Of a stretch of DNA of 39,691 nucleotides, positions 16,671-26,020 are shown in pieces. This stretch comes from Cytophagales bacterium (GTDB lineage: Bacteria; Bacteroidota; Bacteroidia; Cytophagales; Cyclobacteriaceae). The notes below the pieces were generated by a model, which saw only the letters and a program-made list of their open reading frames with translations, had not been told where the DNA came from and made no database searches. Every line of letters begins with the position of its first letter. Within the stretch, counting starts at the first letter, position 1. The translations under genes and the position numbers were made by a program. The stretch is taken from assembly GCA_025358885.1 (NCBI GenBank), contig JANYHW010000193.1, positions 1 to 39,691 on the forward strand. Direction: 5' to 3'.

Positions 16671-18263
16671 ATGTCGATCGAAGAGGAAATCGCCAAACGG
16701 AGAACGTTTGGAATTATTAGTCACCCGGATGCCGGAAAGACCACGTTGACGGAAAAACTGTTGCTCTTTGGAGGCGCAATTCAAAAGGCCGGTGCCGTAA
16801 AATCATCCAAGATAAAAGATCACGCCCGCAGTGACTGGATGGAAATCGAGAAGCAACGAGGAATCTCGGTGGCTACTTCCGTGATGGGATTCAATTATCA
16901 GGGGATTAAGATCAACCTGCTCGACACCCCGGGACACCAGGATTTTGCAGAAGATACGTACCGCACGCTTACGGCAGTAGACAGCGTAATCATGGTGATT
17001 GATTGCGTGAAGGGGGTGGAAACGCAGACGGAGAAGTTGATGGAGGTCTGCCGCATGCGCAGCACGCCGGTCATTTGCTTTATCAACAAGCTCGACCGTG
17101 AAGGCCGCGACCCTTTTGATCTCCTGGATGAAATTGAAGAAAAACTCAACATAAGGGTGCGGCCGCTAAGCTGGCCTATCAGTATGGGCAAGACCTTCAA
17201 GGGTGTCTACAGCCTGTATGAAAAAAGCCTGCACCTCTTCACGGCCAGCAAGACCGTGATCCAGGAAGGTATCCAGGTCGATAATATTCATGATCCTCAA
17301 CTGGACAACCTAGTGGGCGAGAATAATGCGCGTCAGCTCCGTGCAGACGTGGAACTGATTGAAGGCGTGTACCCTGATTTTAATATAGAGAAATACCAGG
17401 CGGGAAACGTTGCTCCCGTTTTTTTTGGAAGTGCTGTCAATAACTTCGGTGTAAAGGAACTTCTGGATACCTTCATCCGCATCGCGCCTACGCCAAGACC
17501 GCGAGAGACCACCCTGAGGTCAATCGAACCTGCTGAAAAGAAATTTTCCGGATTTGTCTTTAAGATCCATGCGAACATGGATCCAAAGCACCGAAACCGC
17601 ATTGCCTTTGTGAGGGTATGCTCCGGTGAATTCGAACGGGGCAATACATACTTTCATGTACGTCAGAACAAAGGCTTCAGATTCTCCAACGCTACCGCGT
17701 TCCTGGCCCAGGATCGTGAAACAATCGATGAGGCCTGGCCGGGAGACATCGTTGGAATTTATGACACCGGCAATCTCAAGATCGGAGACACCCTGACGGA
17801 AGGTGAAAAGTTACAGTATACCGGCATTCCAAGTTTTTCGCCGGAGATATTCAAGGAAGTCGTGAACAAGGATGCCATGAAAAGCAAACAACTCGAGAAG
17901 GGTTTGCTTCAATTGATGGAAGAAGGGGTGGCGCAACTCTTCACGTTTGACGTTGGCAAACGAAAGGTAATCGGGACAGTTGGAGCACTTCAATTTGAAG
18001 TGATTCAATTCAGACTTAAACATGAATATAGTGCCACGGTAGAATTTGTGCCACAGAATATCTACAAAGCATGCTGGATCAGTAGTGTCAATGAAGGTAA
18101 ACTCCGGGAATTCATTCAATCAAAGCTTCGTTATATCGCCCGGGATAAGGAGGACAAACTGGTCTTTATGGCCGAGTCGAAGGCGTGGTTGCAAATGGTT
18201 CAGGACAATTTTCCTGATATAAATTTTCACTTTACTTCAGAATTCAAAGACCCGGGTTCTTGA
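16671..18263 (+). CDS. prfC: peptide chain release factor 3
   Basis: RF3 is the GTPase that releases RF1/RF2 from the ribosome after termination. The 530-aa protein has the expected full length. The P loop is in [20 protein letters not shown] (about residues 13-32). Then come G2-like [11 protein letters not shown]3 [16 protein letters not shown], and G4 [20 protein letters not shown]. The RF3-specific C-terminal domain includes [20 protein letters not shown] and [14 protein letters not shown]. The GHQDF motif with [16 protein letters not shown] separates RF3 from EF-G. It has its own promoter-like element and is followed by an RluA-family gene on the same strand, 67 nt away. Confidence 0.96.
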   Translation: MSIEEEIAKRRTFGIISHPDAGKTTLTEKLLLFGGAIQKAGAVKSSKIKDHARSDWMEIEKQRGISVATSVMGFNYQGIKINLLDTPGHQDFAEDTYRTLTAVDSVIMVIDCVKGVETQTEKLMEVCRMRSTPVICFINKLDREGRDPFDLLDEIEEKLNIRVRPLSWPISMGKTFKGVYSLYEKSLHLFTASKTVIQEGIQVDNIHDPQLDNLVGENNARQLRADVELIEGVYPDFNIEKYQAGNVAPVFFGSAVNNFGVKELLDTFIRIAPTPRPRETTLRSIEPAEKKFSGFVFKIHANMDPKHRNRIAFVRVCSGEFERGNTYFHVRQNKGFRFSNATAFLAQDRETIDEAWPGDIVGIYDTGNLKIGDTLTEGEKLQYTGIPSFSPEIFKEVVNKDAMKSKQLEKGLLQLMEEGVAQLFTFDVGKRKVIGTVGALQFEVIQFRLKHEYSATVEFVPQNIYKACWISSVNEGKLREFIQSKLRYIARDKEDKLVFMAESKAWLQMVQDNFPDINFHFTSEFKDPGS

Positions 18264-18318
18264 TCCGGAGTCGAGCTACAAATGCGTAAGTCGATAAGAA
18301 TGAAATGGCAGAGGTTTT

Positions 18319-18326
18319 TATTTTTG
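18319..18326 (+). promoter_or_regulatory. -7 element abutting the pseudouridine synthase start
   Basis: TATTTTTG ends 4 nt before the ATG at 18331. With a centre at about -7, transcription would begin at or within one or two bases of the start codon. No good -33 at standard spacing. Confidence 0.5.
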
Positions 18327-18330
18327 CCCG

Positions 18331-19014
18331 ATGAATATAAAACTCGAAATCCTGTACGAAGACAATCACTTGCTGGCCATCAACAAGAGACCGGGTGTGC
18401 TGGTACAAGGGGATGAGACCGGAGACAAGCCCCTTGTTGAGTTATGCAAGGAGTACATCAAAGAGAAGTATGGTAAGCCCGGTGAAGTATTCCTTGGCGT
18501 CGTGCATCGGCTTGACCGCCCGGTGAGCGGAGTGGTGGTTTTTGCCAGGACTTCAAAGGCGCTGACCAGGATGAATGAACTTTTTCGTTCGCGTGAGACA
18601 CAAAAAGTCTACTGGGCAATCACTGATCGAAGGCCTCCAAACAGGGAAGGCACGCTGATCCATTGGCTGAGAAAGGACGAAAAAAAGAATAAAACTACCG
18701 CTTTCACGAGAGAGACACCTGACTCTCAGCACTCGGAACTTTCTTACACGCTGGTCTCCAGCAAGAAAGGGTTGTTCCTTTTGGAAGTTCGCCCTGTAAC
18801 TGGCCGGCCACATCAAATACGCGTGCAGTTGTCGAGCATAGGCTGTCCCATTATGGGAGATTTAAAATATGGTGCATCATCTCCAACCGGTGATCAGAGT
18901 ATTGCCCTGCATGCCCACAGCCTGAGCTTCCTCCATCCGGTTAAAAAGGAATTGACTTTCATCAAGGCCCCTGCTCCCGACTCGGTTTGGTGGAATCAAT
19001 TTGATATGAAATAA
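18331..19014 (+). CDS. RluA-family pseudouridine synthase
   Basis: The enzyme isomerises specific uridines in rRNA or tRNA to pseudouridine. The 227-aa protein has the catalytic motif HRLDRPVSGVVVFARTSKAL (about residues 60-79, catalytic Asp in HRLD). It also has LHWLRKDE-like and RPVTGRPHQIRVQLSSIGCP motifs followed by GDLKYGAS, as in RluA/RluC/TruC enzymes. The N-terminal EILYEDNHLLAINKRPGVLV is the usual first strand pair. There is no S4 domain, so this is the short TruC/RluA form; the target nucleotide cannot be assigned. The ATG chosen gives the normal N-terminus and lies 4 nt after a -7 element. Confidence 0.9.
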   Translation: MNIKLEILYEDNHLLAINKRPGVLVQGDETGDKPLVELCKEYIKEKYGKPGEVFLGVVHRLDRPVSGVVVFARTSKALTRMNELFRSRETQKVYWAITDRRPPNREGTLIHWLRKDEKKNKTTAFTRETPDSQHSELSYTLVSSKKGLFLLEVRPVTGRPHQIRVQLSSIGCPIMGDLKYGASSPTGDQSIALHAHSLSFLHPVKKELTFIKAPAPDSVWWNQFDMK

Positions 19015-19042
19015 TCATTATTTTGCGCCACACATTCTTGCC

Positions 19043-19366
19043 GTGAACTGGATCGATCGACTACAACAGCGATGGAAAGTCAAAAGTACTTTTCAGGTGA
19101 TCATTATTTTGATCGTATTTGCCTGCACGGGCTATACGGTGGTGGCCATTAGCAAGCCCATCCTGAAGGTGATATTTGATGGACCTATTCCCCTCTGGGC
19201 GAGAGCAGTCTATTACATCCTTATCCTGCCTTTCTATAACCTGTTCCTTTTGCTCTATGGCTTCATTTTTGGTCAGTTCAGCTTTTTTTGGGGTTTTGAG
19301 AAGCGACTCTTTGAACGTATTTTTACAACAACAAAAAGACCAAACACCCACAACAATGAAAAATAA
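19043..19366 (+). CDS. small membrane protein, DUF6787-like
   Basis: The 107-aa protein starts at GTG (19043); no ATG lies nearby in frame. It begins MNWIDRLQQRWKVKSTFQVI. A hydrophobic helix follows (IIILIVFACTGYTVVAISKP), then IFDGPIPLWARAVYYILIL, and a third segment PFYNLFLLLYGFIFGQFSFF with FWGFEKRLFERIF. This small three-helix layout with a terminal GQFSFFWGFEKR is one I associate with DUF6787 of Bacteroidota, from memory only. Function unknown. Its stop overlaps the start of the next gene by 11 bp, so the two are co-translated. Confidence 0.7.
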   Translation: MNWIDRLQQRWKVKSTFQVIIILIVFACTGYTVVAISKPILKVIFDGPIPLWARAVYYILILPFYNLFLLLYGFIFGQFSFFWGFEKRLFERIFTTTKRPNTHNNEK

Positions 19367-19856
19367 GATCACCCTTTTTCTGTCCATAGTTATTCTGGCA
19401 TCCTGTTCCGCGCCAAAGTATTCTTATTATTTCAGCCACCAAAAGAAGGCTGTTGCATCTTCAACGGCGACCGGGACAAAAACATCCGAGGTGATTTCAA
19501 CGGATCCGCAACTCCTTGAGGCGAGCAGTGCAGAATCACCAGTTGTTTTTTCGGAAGAAGTCTCCACTACAGTCCCTGTGAGTAAAACTTATTTACAGAT
19601 GAACAAAGGGGAGCGCAAAGCCCTTCGTCATCAATTGAAGAAAGAAATCAAAACATACCTGTCAGCCAAAAAGAATGTTGACTCGGCCAACAGCGCGCAG
19701 GCCTCCGGCATGGATCACGATCTTAAATTGGCAATCATCTTCGGCGCTGTGGGCATTGTGGGCCTTCTTATTGGCACCCAGGTATTCAACATTATTGGCG
19801 GAATCGCATTGCTGATCGGTGTTATCTTTTTTGTGAAATGGATCATTCGGCAATAA
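19356..19856 (+). CDS. lipoprotein with C-terminal hydrophobic hairpin
   Basis: This 166-aa protein starts MKNKITLFLSIVILASCSAP, with a lipobox ILASC and predicted lipid-modified Cys17. A low-complexity Ser/Thr/Ala region follows (about 30-75), then a basic helix MNKGERKALRHQLKKEIKTY. The C-terminus has two hydrophobic stretches, LAIIFGAVGIVGLLIG and IIGGIALLIGVIFFVKWI. A frame extending upstream to 19176 exists, but only the start at 19356 gives the lipobox. The dual lipoprotein/hairpin layout recurs in Bacteroidota hypothetical proteins; no function is known. It overlaps the upstream gene by 11 bp and ends before a terminator. Confidence 0.75.
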   Translation: MKNKITLFLSIVILASCSAPKYSYYFSHQKKAVASSTATGTKTSEVISTDPQLLEASSAESPVVFSEEVSTTVPVSKTYLQMNKGERKALRHQLKKEIKTYLSAKKNVDSANSAQASGMDHDLKLAIIFGAVGIVGLLIGTQVFNIIGGIALLIGVIFFVKWIIRQ

Positions 19857-19880
19857 AACCAGCAAGAAATTTTTCAGTTT

Positions 19881-19909
19881 AAAGCCCCGCAAGGGGCTTT
19901 ATTTTTTTT
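19881..19909 (+). terminator. terminator after the lipoprotein gene
   Basis: AAAGCCCC (19881-19888), GCAA loop, GGGGCTTT (19893-19900), then ATTTTTTTT. This is a classic rho-independent terminator on the plus strand, 24 nt after the lipoprotein stop. Confidence 0.92.
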
Positions 19910-19920
19910 CAAAGAAAATA

Positions 19921-19928
19921 TATTTTTG
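19921..19928 (+). promoter_or_regulatory. -7 element of the gld operon
   Basis: TATTTTTG fits TAnnTTTG and lies 22 nt before the gldA ATG. Its expected -33 region at 19-21 nt spacing falls on the 3' arm of the preceding terminator stem and is not a TTTG. Confidence 0.55.
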
Positions 19929-19950
19929 CCCTCACTTCAGATAACTGCCT

Positions 19951-20880
19951 ATGGATATCCACATCGAAAACCTTACCAAGAACTATGGCTTTCAAAAAGC
20001 AGTAGACCACATCTCTTTTGACGTAAAGCCCGGAGAAGTTCTTGGCTTCCTCGGTCCCAACGGCGCGGGCAAGAGCACGACAATGAAAATGATCACGGGC
20101 TACTTGTCTATTGGCGAGGGTGATGTCCTCTTGGGTGGCAAGTCCGTCAGGGACAGCGGCGATGAACTCAAACGGCATGTGGGTTACCTCCCGGAAAATA
20201 ATCCCCTGTATTTGGATATGCCCGTCATCGACTATCTGGGCTTTTGCGCTGCATTACAGGGGATGAATAAAGGGGAAATCGGGAAACGTATACGCGAAAT
20301 GGTAAGAGTATGTGGCTTGAACTCGGAGAAGCACAAGAAAATCGGAGAGCTATCAAAAGGATACCGTCAGCGGGTGGGACTCGCACAGGCCATGATTCAT
20401 GACCCTGAAATTCTTGTCCTGGATGAGCCCACAACCGGCCTGGATCCGAACCAAATAGTTGAAATCCGAAAACTCATCAGGGAATTGGGCAAAGAAAAAA
20501 CCGTTGTTCTGAGTACACATATCCTCCCTGAAGTGGAGGCTACGTGCGACCGGATCCTGATCATCAACAAAGGCAAAATTGTGGCTAACGGCACTGCAGA
20601 AAATTTACGTAAACAAGCCACTGGACGTGAGATACTCAAGTTGCGCATTGAAGATGGCAAGGCTGATGATATTGTCCACGAACTCCACAGAATAAAATCA
20701 GTAGACATCGTTGAAATGGTGGACAAAAGTATGAACAGGTTTGAGGTGCAAAGCAATACGGGCCTTTCTTCCAAGCGTGAAATTTTTCAACTCTGTGTTC
20801 AGAAGGGTTGGGTACTCAGTGAGTTAATTCCCCTGGAGACCCGGCTTGAAGATATTTTCAGAAACTTAACCATGAATTGA
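19951..20880 (+). CDS. gldA: gliding-type ABC transporter ATP-binding subunit GldA
   Basis: The 309-aa protein begins MDIHIENLTKNYGFQKAVDH. It has Walker A GFLGPNGAGKSTTMKMITGY (about residues 30-49), the Q-loop-adjacent KRHVGYLPENNPLYLDMPVI, the signature LSKGYRQRVGLAQAMIHDPE and Walker B ILVLDEPTTGLDPNQIVEIR. A switch H follows in TVVLSTHILPEVE. The YLPENNPLYLDM stretch is distinctive for GldA. In Flavobacterium, GldA, GldF and GldG form an ABC complex needed for gliding. In many Cytophagales the same genes occur whether or not gliding is known. It overlaps or abuts gldF (stop at 20878-20880, next ATG 20883), so it heads an operon. Confidence 0.92.
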   Translation: MDIHIENLTKNYGFQKAVDHISFDVKPGEVLGFLGPNGAGKSTTMKMITGYLSIGEGDVLLGGKSVRDSGDELKRHVGYLPENNPLYLDMPVIDYLGFCAALQGMNKGEIGKRIREMVRVCGLNSEKHKKIGELSKGYRQRVGLAQAMIHDPEILVLDEPTTGLDPNQIVEIRKLIRELGKEKTVVLSTHILPEVEATCDRILIINKGKIVANGTAENLRKQATGREILKLRIEDGKADDIVHELHRIKSVDIVEMVDKSMNRFEVQSNTGLSSKREIFQLCVQKGWVLSELIPLETRLEDIFRNLTMN

Positions 20881-20882
20881 CT

Positions 20883-21605
20883 ATGCATGCTGTTTGGACA
20901 ATTACACAAAAAGAACTCCAGTCATACTTTGATTCCCTAATCGCTTACATCGTATTGATATTGTTCCTGGGGTTCAGTGGATTCTTTACCTGGCTATATG
21001 GTTCTGACATCTTCTTTGTGGGTCAGGCCAGTCTGCAGGGATTCTTCTCAGTAGCCTATTGGACATTGTTTTTCTTTACTCCGGCGCTGACCATGCGTCT
21101 TCTGGCGGAAGAAAAAAAGAGTGGTACCATTGAAATGTTGCTGACCAAGGCGGTCACCGACAGGCAGGTGGTTTGGGGAAAATTTCTGTCAGCCGTTATC
21201 CTCGTCGGGGTCGCATTGGCTTGTACCGCCCCCTATGTGTTCACACTTTCAAAAATTGGAAACATTGATGCAGGAGAAATTCTGTGCGGATATGCAGGCC
21301 TGGCCCTCATGAGTGCTTCATACATCAGCATTGGGCTCTATGCAAGCAGCCAGACCAATAACCAGATAGTCGCATTCCTGCTTGCTTTATCTATTGGATT
21401 ATTCTTCCACGTGATATTCGAAGTGCTTGCGGGAAGCTTTGTCGGGTTCACTTCTCAATTGTTTGCCCTGCTAAGCCTTAGCAACCATTTTGACAGCATT
21501 TCGAGGGGAGTAGTCGACAGCCGTGACCTGGTATATTTTGGGTCCATCATTTTCGTGGGGCTATTTCTCTCCGAATTGTCATTGACGAAGCGTAACCTGA
21601 ATTGA
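20883..21605 (+). CDS. gldF: gliding-type ABC transporter permease GldF
   Basis: This 240-aa permease starts MHAVWTITQKELQSYFDSLI, followed by six hydrophobic segments. One contains AYWTLFFFTPALTMRLLAEE and then the ABC-2 type motif KKSGTIEMLLTKAVTDRQVV. This is the membrane subunit pairing with GldA. A TTG two codons earlier (20877) would overlap the gldA stop, but the ATG gives the normal N-terminus. Length matches GldF of gliding bacteroidetes. The stop overlaps the extended gldG frame and lies 11 nt before the gldG ATG, supporting one operon gldA-gldF-gldG-DUF4340. Confidence 0.9.
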   Translation: MHAVWTITQKELQSYFDSLIAYIVLILFLGFSGFFTWLYGSDIFFVGQASLQGFFSVAYWTLFFFTPALTMRLLAEEKKSGTIEMLLTKAVTDRQVVWGKFLSAVILVGVALACTAPYVFTLSKIGNIDAGEILCGYAGLALMSASYISIGLYASSQTNNQIVAFLLALSIGLFFHVIFEVLAGSFVGFTSQLFALLSLSNHFDSISRGVVDSRDLVYFGSIIFVGLFLSELSLTKRNLN

Positions 21606-21616
21606 TTCTATCCGAT

Positions 21617-23131
21617 ATGAAACAAAAATTACTAATCACCACCTTCCTTACGATTGGCATTGTGCTGGTGATCAATTTTTTATCGAGCGAAATAAACTTC
21701 CGCCTGGATTTCACCGACGAGCGTCAGTACACCTTGAGCAAGGCAACCCTGGATATCCTGAAAAGTCTGGAGGAGCCTGTAACCATTAAGGCATATTTTT
21801 CACGCGATCTTCCGGCCAACGTCGCCAAGACACGGCAAGATTTCCAGGATCTGCTCATTGAATATGCGAACAGGTCGGACGGCATGATTGCCTATGAATT
21901 CATCAATCCCAATGAAAGTGAAAGCACTGAACAATTGGCGATGCAGAACGGTGTTCAGCAGGTGATGATCAACATTCGTGAGAAAGATCAGGTAAAACAG
22001 CAAAAGGCATTCCTGGGAGCCACCTTAAGCCTGGGTGGGAAGAGAGAAGTCATCCCCCTCGTTCAACCCGGAACGGCAATGGAGTATGCCTTGTCCACAT
22101 CACTGAAGAAACTTTCAATTGACCGAAAGCCGGTGGTAGGATTTATTCAGGGACATGGAGAGCCACCCGTGGGGGAAATGGGTCAGGCCCGTGAACAGTT
22201 GGCCGTCCGCTATGATGTGCAGGAATTAAAACTTGACTCGGTGGAAATTCCTTCCGCGATACGCACAGTAGTATTGATTCGCCCGACCGACAGTATTCCC
22301 TTTCTTCACCTGCAAAGAATTGATGTCTTTCTGGCGCGTGGCGGCCGACTGCTCATCGCCATGAACCGTGTGCAAGGCAACCTGCAGCAGTCATTTGGAT
22401 CGGCAATAAATACCGGGTTGGAAACATGGCTTGCACGCAAAGGTTTGATCGTGGCCGATGCCTTTATTGTCGATGCGAAATGCGGTGCAGTGAATGTTCA
22501 ACAGCAGCAAGGGTTCTTCACCATGCAGCACCAGGTTTCATTTCCATTTCTGCCTGCCATAGCAAAATTCGCTAACCACCCCGTCAGCAAGGGCCTTGAA
22601 ACGGTATTCCTGGAATTTGCAAGCCCGGTGAACTACATCGGCGACACGACGAAACGATTTACACCACTTGCTTTTTCTTCCGCACAATCGGGCTCCATGT
22701 CAGCCCCGTTGCGATTTGACATTGGTAAGAAATGGTCAGAAGCCGACTTTCAACAACCCAATATTCCCGTGGCTGGGATATTGGAGGGTAAGTTATCGGG
22801 CAACGCCAGAACAAGGATGGTGGTCATCGGAGATGGAGACCTGGTGGTAAATGGTGCGGGGCAGCAACCCAGGAGACTTCAGCCTGACAATATCAGCCTA
22901 GTTGTGAATTCGATTGACTGGCTGTCAGACGATACAGGGCTTATAGAATTAAGAACGAAGGGAGTGACTTCGCGCCCGATTTATGAATTGGATGATACCA
23001 CCAAATCGATACTGAAATATGGAAACTTTTCACTGCCCATTTTGATCGTGGTGGTGTATGGGCTGATCCGTCTTCAGCGAAACCGGATGACACGATTGAA
23101 AAGAATGAGTGAGAACTATGAAGAAAACTAA
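21617..23131 (+). CDS. gldG: gliding-type ABC auxiliary/substrate-binding subunit GldG
   Basis: The 504-aa protein has an N-terminal hydrophobic anchor (MKQKLLITTFLTIGIVLVIN) and FRLDFTDERQYTLSKATLDI, the conserved start of GldG/ABC_transp_aux proteins. A large extracytoplasmic part follows, containing VGFIQGHGEPPVGEMGQARE. The C-terminus has a transmembrane helix (FSLPILIVVVYGLIRLQ). GldG forms the third subunit of the GldAFG system; its cargo is unknown. An upstream TTG (21602) is an alternative start but the ATG at 21617 fits better. The next gene starts inside it (23118), a 14-bp overlap. Confidence 0.9.
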   Translation: MKQKLLITTFLTIGIVLVINFLSSEINFRLDFTDERQYTLSKATLDILKSLEEPVTIKAYFSRDLPANVAKTRQDFQDLLIEYANRSDGMIAYEFINPNESESTEQLAMQNGVQQVMINIREKDQVKQQKAFLGATLSLGGKREVIPLVQPGTAMEYALSTSLKKLSIDRKPVVGFIQGHGEPPVGEMGQAREQLAVRYDVQELKLDSVEIPSAIRTVVLIRPTDSIPFLHLQRIDVFLARGGRLLIAMNRVQGNLQQSFGSAINTGLETWLARKGLIVADAFIVDAKCGAVNVQQQQGFFTMQHQVSFPFLPAIAKFANHPVSKGLETVFLEFASPVNYIGDTTKRFTPLAFSSAQSGSMSAPLRFDIGKKWSEADFQQPNIPVAGILEGKLSGNARTRMVVIGDGDLVVNGAGQQPRRLQPDNISLVVNSIDWLSDDTGLIELRTKGVTSRPIYELDDTTKSILKYGNFSLPILIVVVYGLIRLQRNRMTRLKRMSENYEEN

Positions 23132-24065
23132 CAACTGGAAACTTATTGGCTTGTTGGCCGGGTTGGCTCTGGTCTTTTGGGGCATCAGAATATTTCGTGC
23201 CCCGCTTCGCGAAAGTAATTTACCTCAGAACCTCACCGCGATCGATACAGCAAAGGTCACTATGCTGGTCATCGCTCCTGCCCGCGAGCGAAGCAGCGAA
23301 GTACGCCTCATGAGGAGCAATAATAAATGGGAATTAAGGAAGGGAGAAAAAGTTGCCCGCCTGGAACAAGGTGCTGCCGTTACGGCCCTGAGGTCCCTGA
23401 TGAAACTGTCACCCAAACAAATTGTCTCCAGAAAAAAGGAAAAGTGGAATGAGTTCCATGTGGGTGACAGTACCGGGACACATGTCAGGGTAATGGATGG
23501 AGATGACGTCGCAGCCGATATCTGGATCGGGAAAACAGGCTTTTCTCAAGATTCCGGAGGGATGTTTGGTGGCGGTGGATTTACCTACGTTCGACTTCAG
23601 GGTGAAAAAGAAGTGTACACGGTGGAGGTTTTTCTTGAAGGACAATTTAACAAGAGCTTTGATGACTGGCGCGATAAGACCTTCACACGTTTGAAGAGGG
23701 ACTCCGTTGATCGCATTGTATTTCATTATCCTGCCGACAGCAGTTTTACTCTTGAAAAACGAGCTGGCCGCTGGATGCTGGGACAATTTCCCGCCGACTC
23801 TGCTACTGTTGTTACTTATTTGGGTGGTCTTGAGTATAAGAACCTGAGTGGGTTTGCTGATTCTATGCCTCAGGGTGATGCCCCGGCTTACATTATGTTT
23901 GAAAAAAATACCAGGATACTGGCAAAGATTGAAGGCTGGCCGACGTCATCTTCATGGATACTGAGAAGCTCCTTTCAGCCCGACATTTATTTTTCAGTCA
24001 ATGGATTCGAGGAAATAAAGGATACCTGGAGGAGTAAGAACGGCTTTATGGACAAGATAAAATGA
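23118..24065 (+). CDS. DUF4340-domain protein, end of gld operon
   Basis: This 315-aa protein begins MKKTNNWKLIGLLAGLALVF, an N-terminal hydrophobic anchor. An extracytoplasmic beta-rich region follows with repeats of the DUF4340 type, such as NKWELRKGEKVARLEQGAAV and WNEFHVGDSTGTHVRVMDGD. A segment GKTGFSQDSGGMFGGGGFTY and DDWRDKTFTRLKRDSVDRIV come next. DUF4340 proteins commonly follow GldG-like genes and are thought to work with the ABC system in the envelope. Their exact role is unknown. It overlaps gldG by 14 bp, and its stop is 64 nt from the convergent atpC stop. Confidence 0.8.
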   Translation: MKKTNNWKLIGLLAGLALVFWGIRIFRAPLRESNLPQNLTAIDTAKVTMLVIAPARERSSEVRLMRSNNKWELRKGEKVARLEQGAAVTALRSLMKLSPKQIVSRKKEKWNEFHVGDSTGTHVRVMDGDDVAADIWIGKTGFSQDSGGMFGGGGFTYVRLQGEKEVYTVEVFLEGQFNKSFDDWRDKTFTRLKRDSVDRIVFHYPADSSFTLEKRAGRWMLGQFPADSATVVTYLGGLEYKNLSGFADSMPQGDAPAYIMFEKNTRILAKIEGWPTSSSWILRSSFQPDIYFSVNGFEEIKDTWRSKNGFMDKIK

Positions 24066-24080
24066 CCACACCATCACAAA

Positions 24081-24104
24081 AAAAGAGCGCCAGATAGCGC
24101 TCTT
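24081..24104 (-). terminator. atpC terminator (may serve both strands)
   Basis: AAGAGCGC (24083-24090), CAGATA loop, GCGCTCTT (24097-24104). On the minus strand the stem is followed by TTTTTTT, ending the atpD-atpC transcript. It lies in the convergent gap with the gld operon, whose transcripts also cross the hairpin but meet only a short T run on that strand. Confidence 0.9.
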
Positions 24105-24128
24105 CCAATTCAGATTGATGTGGAACAA

Positions 24129-24374
24129 CTATTCCTTAACGCCGTCGGCCAGTAAAATCACTTTGTTCTTCAGCACTTCCACAACTCCGCCGGTAATGGT
24201 TACCTGTTGCCGTTGCTGGTTGGTTTTGTATTCTACGATTCCCTGGCCAAGCAGGCTCACCAGCGGTGCGTGGTTGTTCATAACCTGGAAGGATCCATCG
24301 GAGCCCGGAAAAGTCACGATGCTCACATCCCCTTCGAATATCTTCTTGTCTGGCGTAATTATTTCTAAGTGCAT
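24129..24374 (-). CDS. atpC: ATP synthase F1 epsilon subunit, short form
   Basis: Epsilon is part of the central rotor stalk of F1. The 81-aa protein (MHLEIITPDKKIFEGDVSIV, then PGSDGSFQVMNNHAPLVSLL and VTITGGVVEVLKNKVILLAD) corresponds to the N-terminal beta-sandwich only. The C-terminal helical hairpin that in E. coli makes a protein of about 138 aa and inhibits ATP hydrolysis is absent. The stop codon lies before a real terminator, so this is not a sequencing artefact. A frame extending upstream to 24482 overlaps atpD and is not used. It starts 4 nt after the atpD stop. Confidence 0.93.
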   Translation of the reverse strand: MHLEIITPDKKIFEGDVSIVTFPGSDGSFQVMNNHAPLVSLLGQGIVEYKTNQQRQQVTITGGVVEVLKNKVILLADGVKE

Positions 24375-24378
24375 CTGA

Positions 24379-25911
<1,533 letters not shown>

Positions 25912-25924
25912 TTAAATCTGGGCA

Positions 25925-25956
25925 CAAAAGTAACTTTCGCTGGGGTCATCAACAAG
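25925..25956 (-). promoter_or_regulatory. promoter of atpD-atpC
   Basis: Minus-strand -7 TACTTTTG (25925-25932) with a TTG at about 20 nt spacing (25953-25955). The ATG of atpD lies 37 nt downstream of the -7 box. Confidence 0.6.
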
Positions 25957-26020
25957 GATCAATGTCAAAAACGCCGGAAATATTTGTGCTTCTAAGCAGC
26001 TGTAAATCAACTGGTAACCG

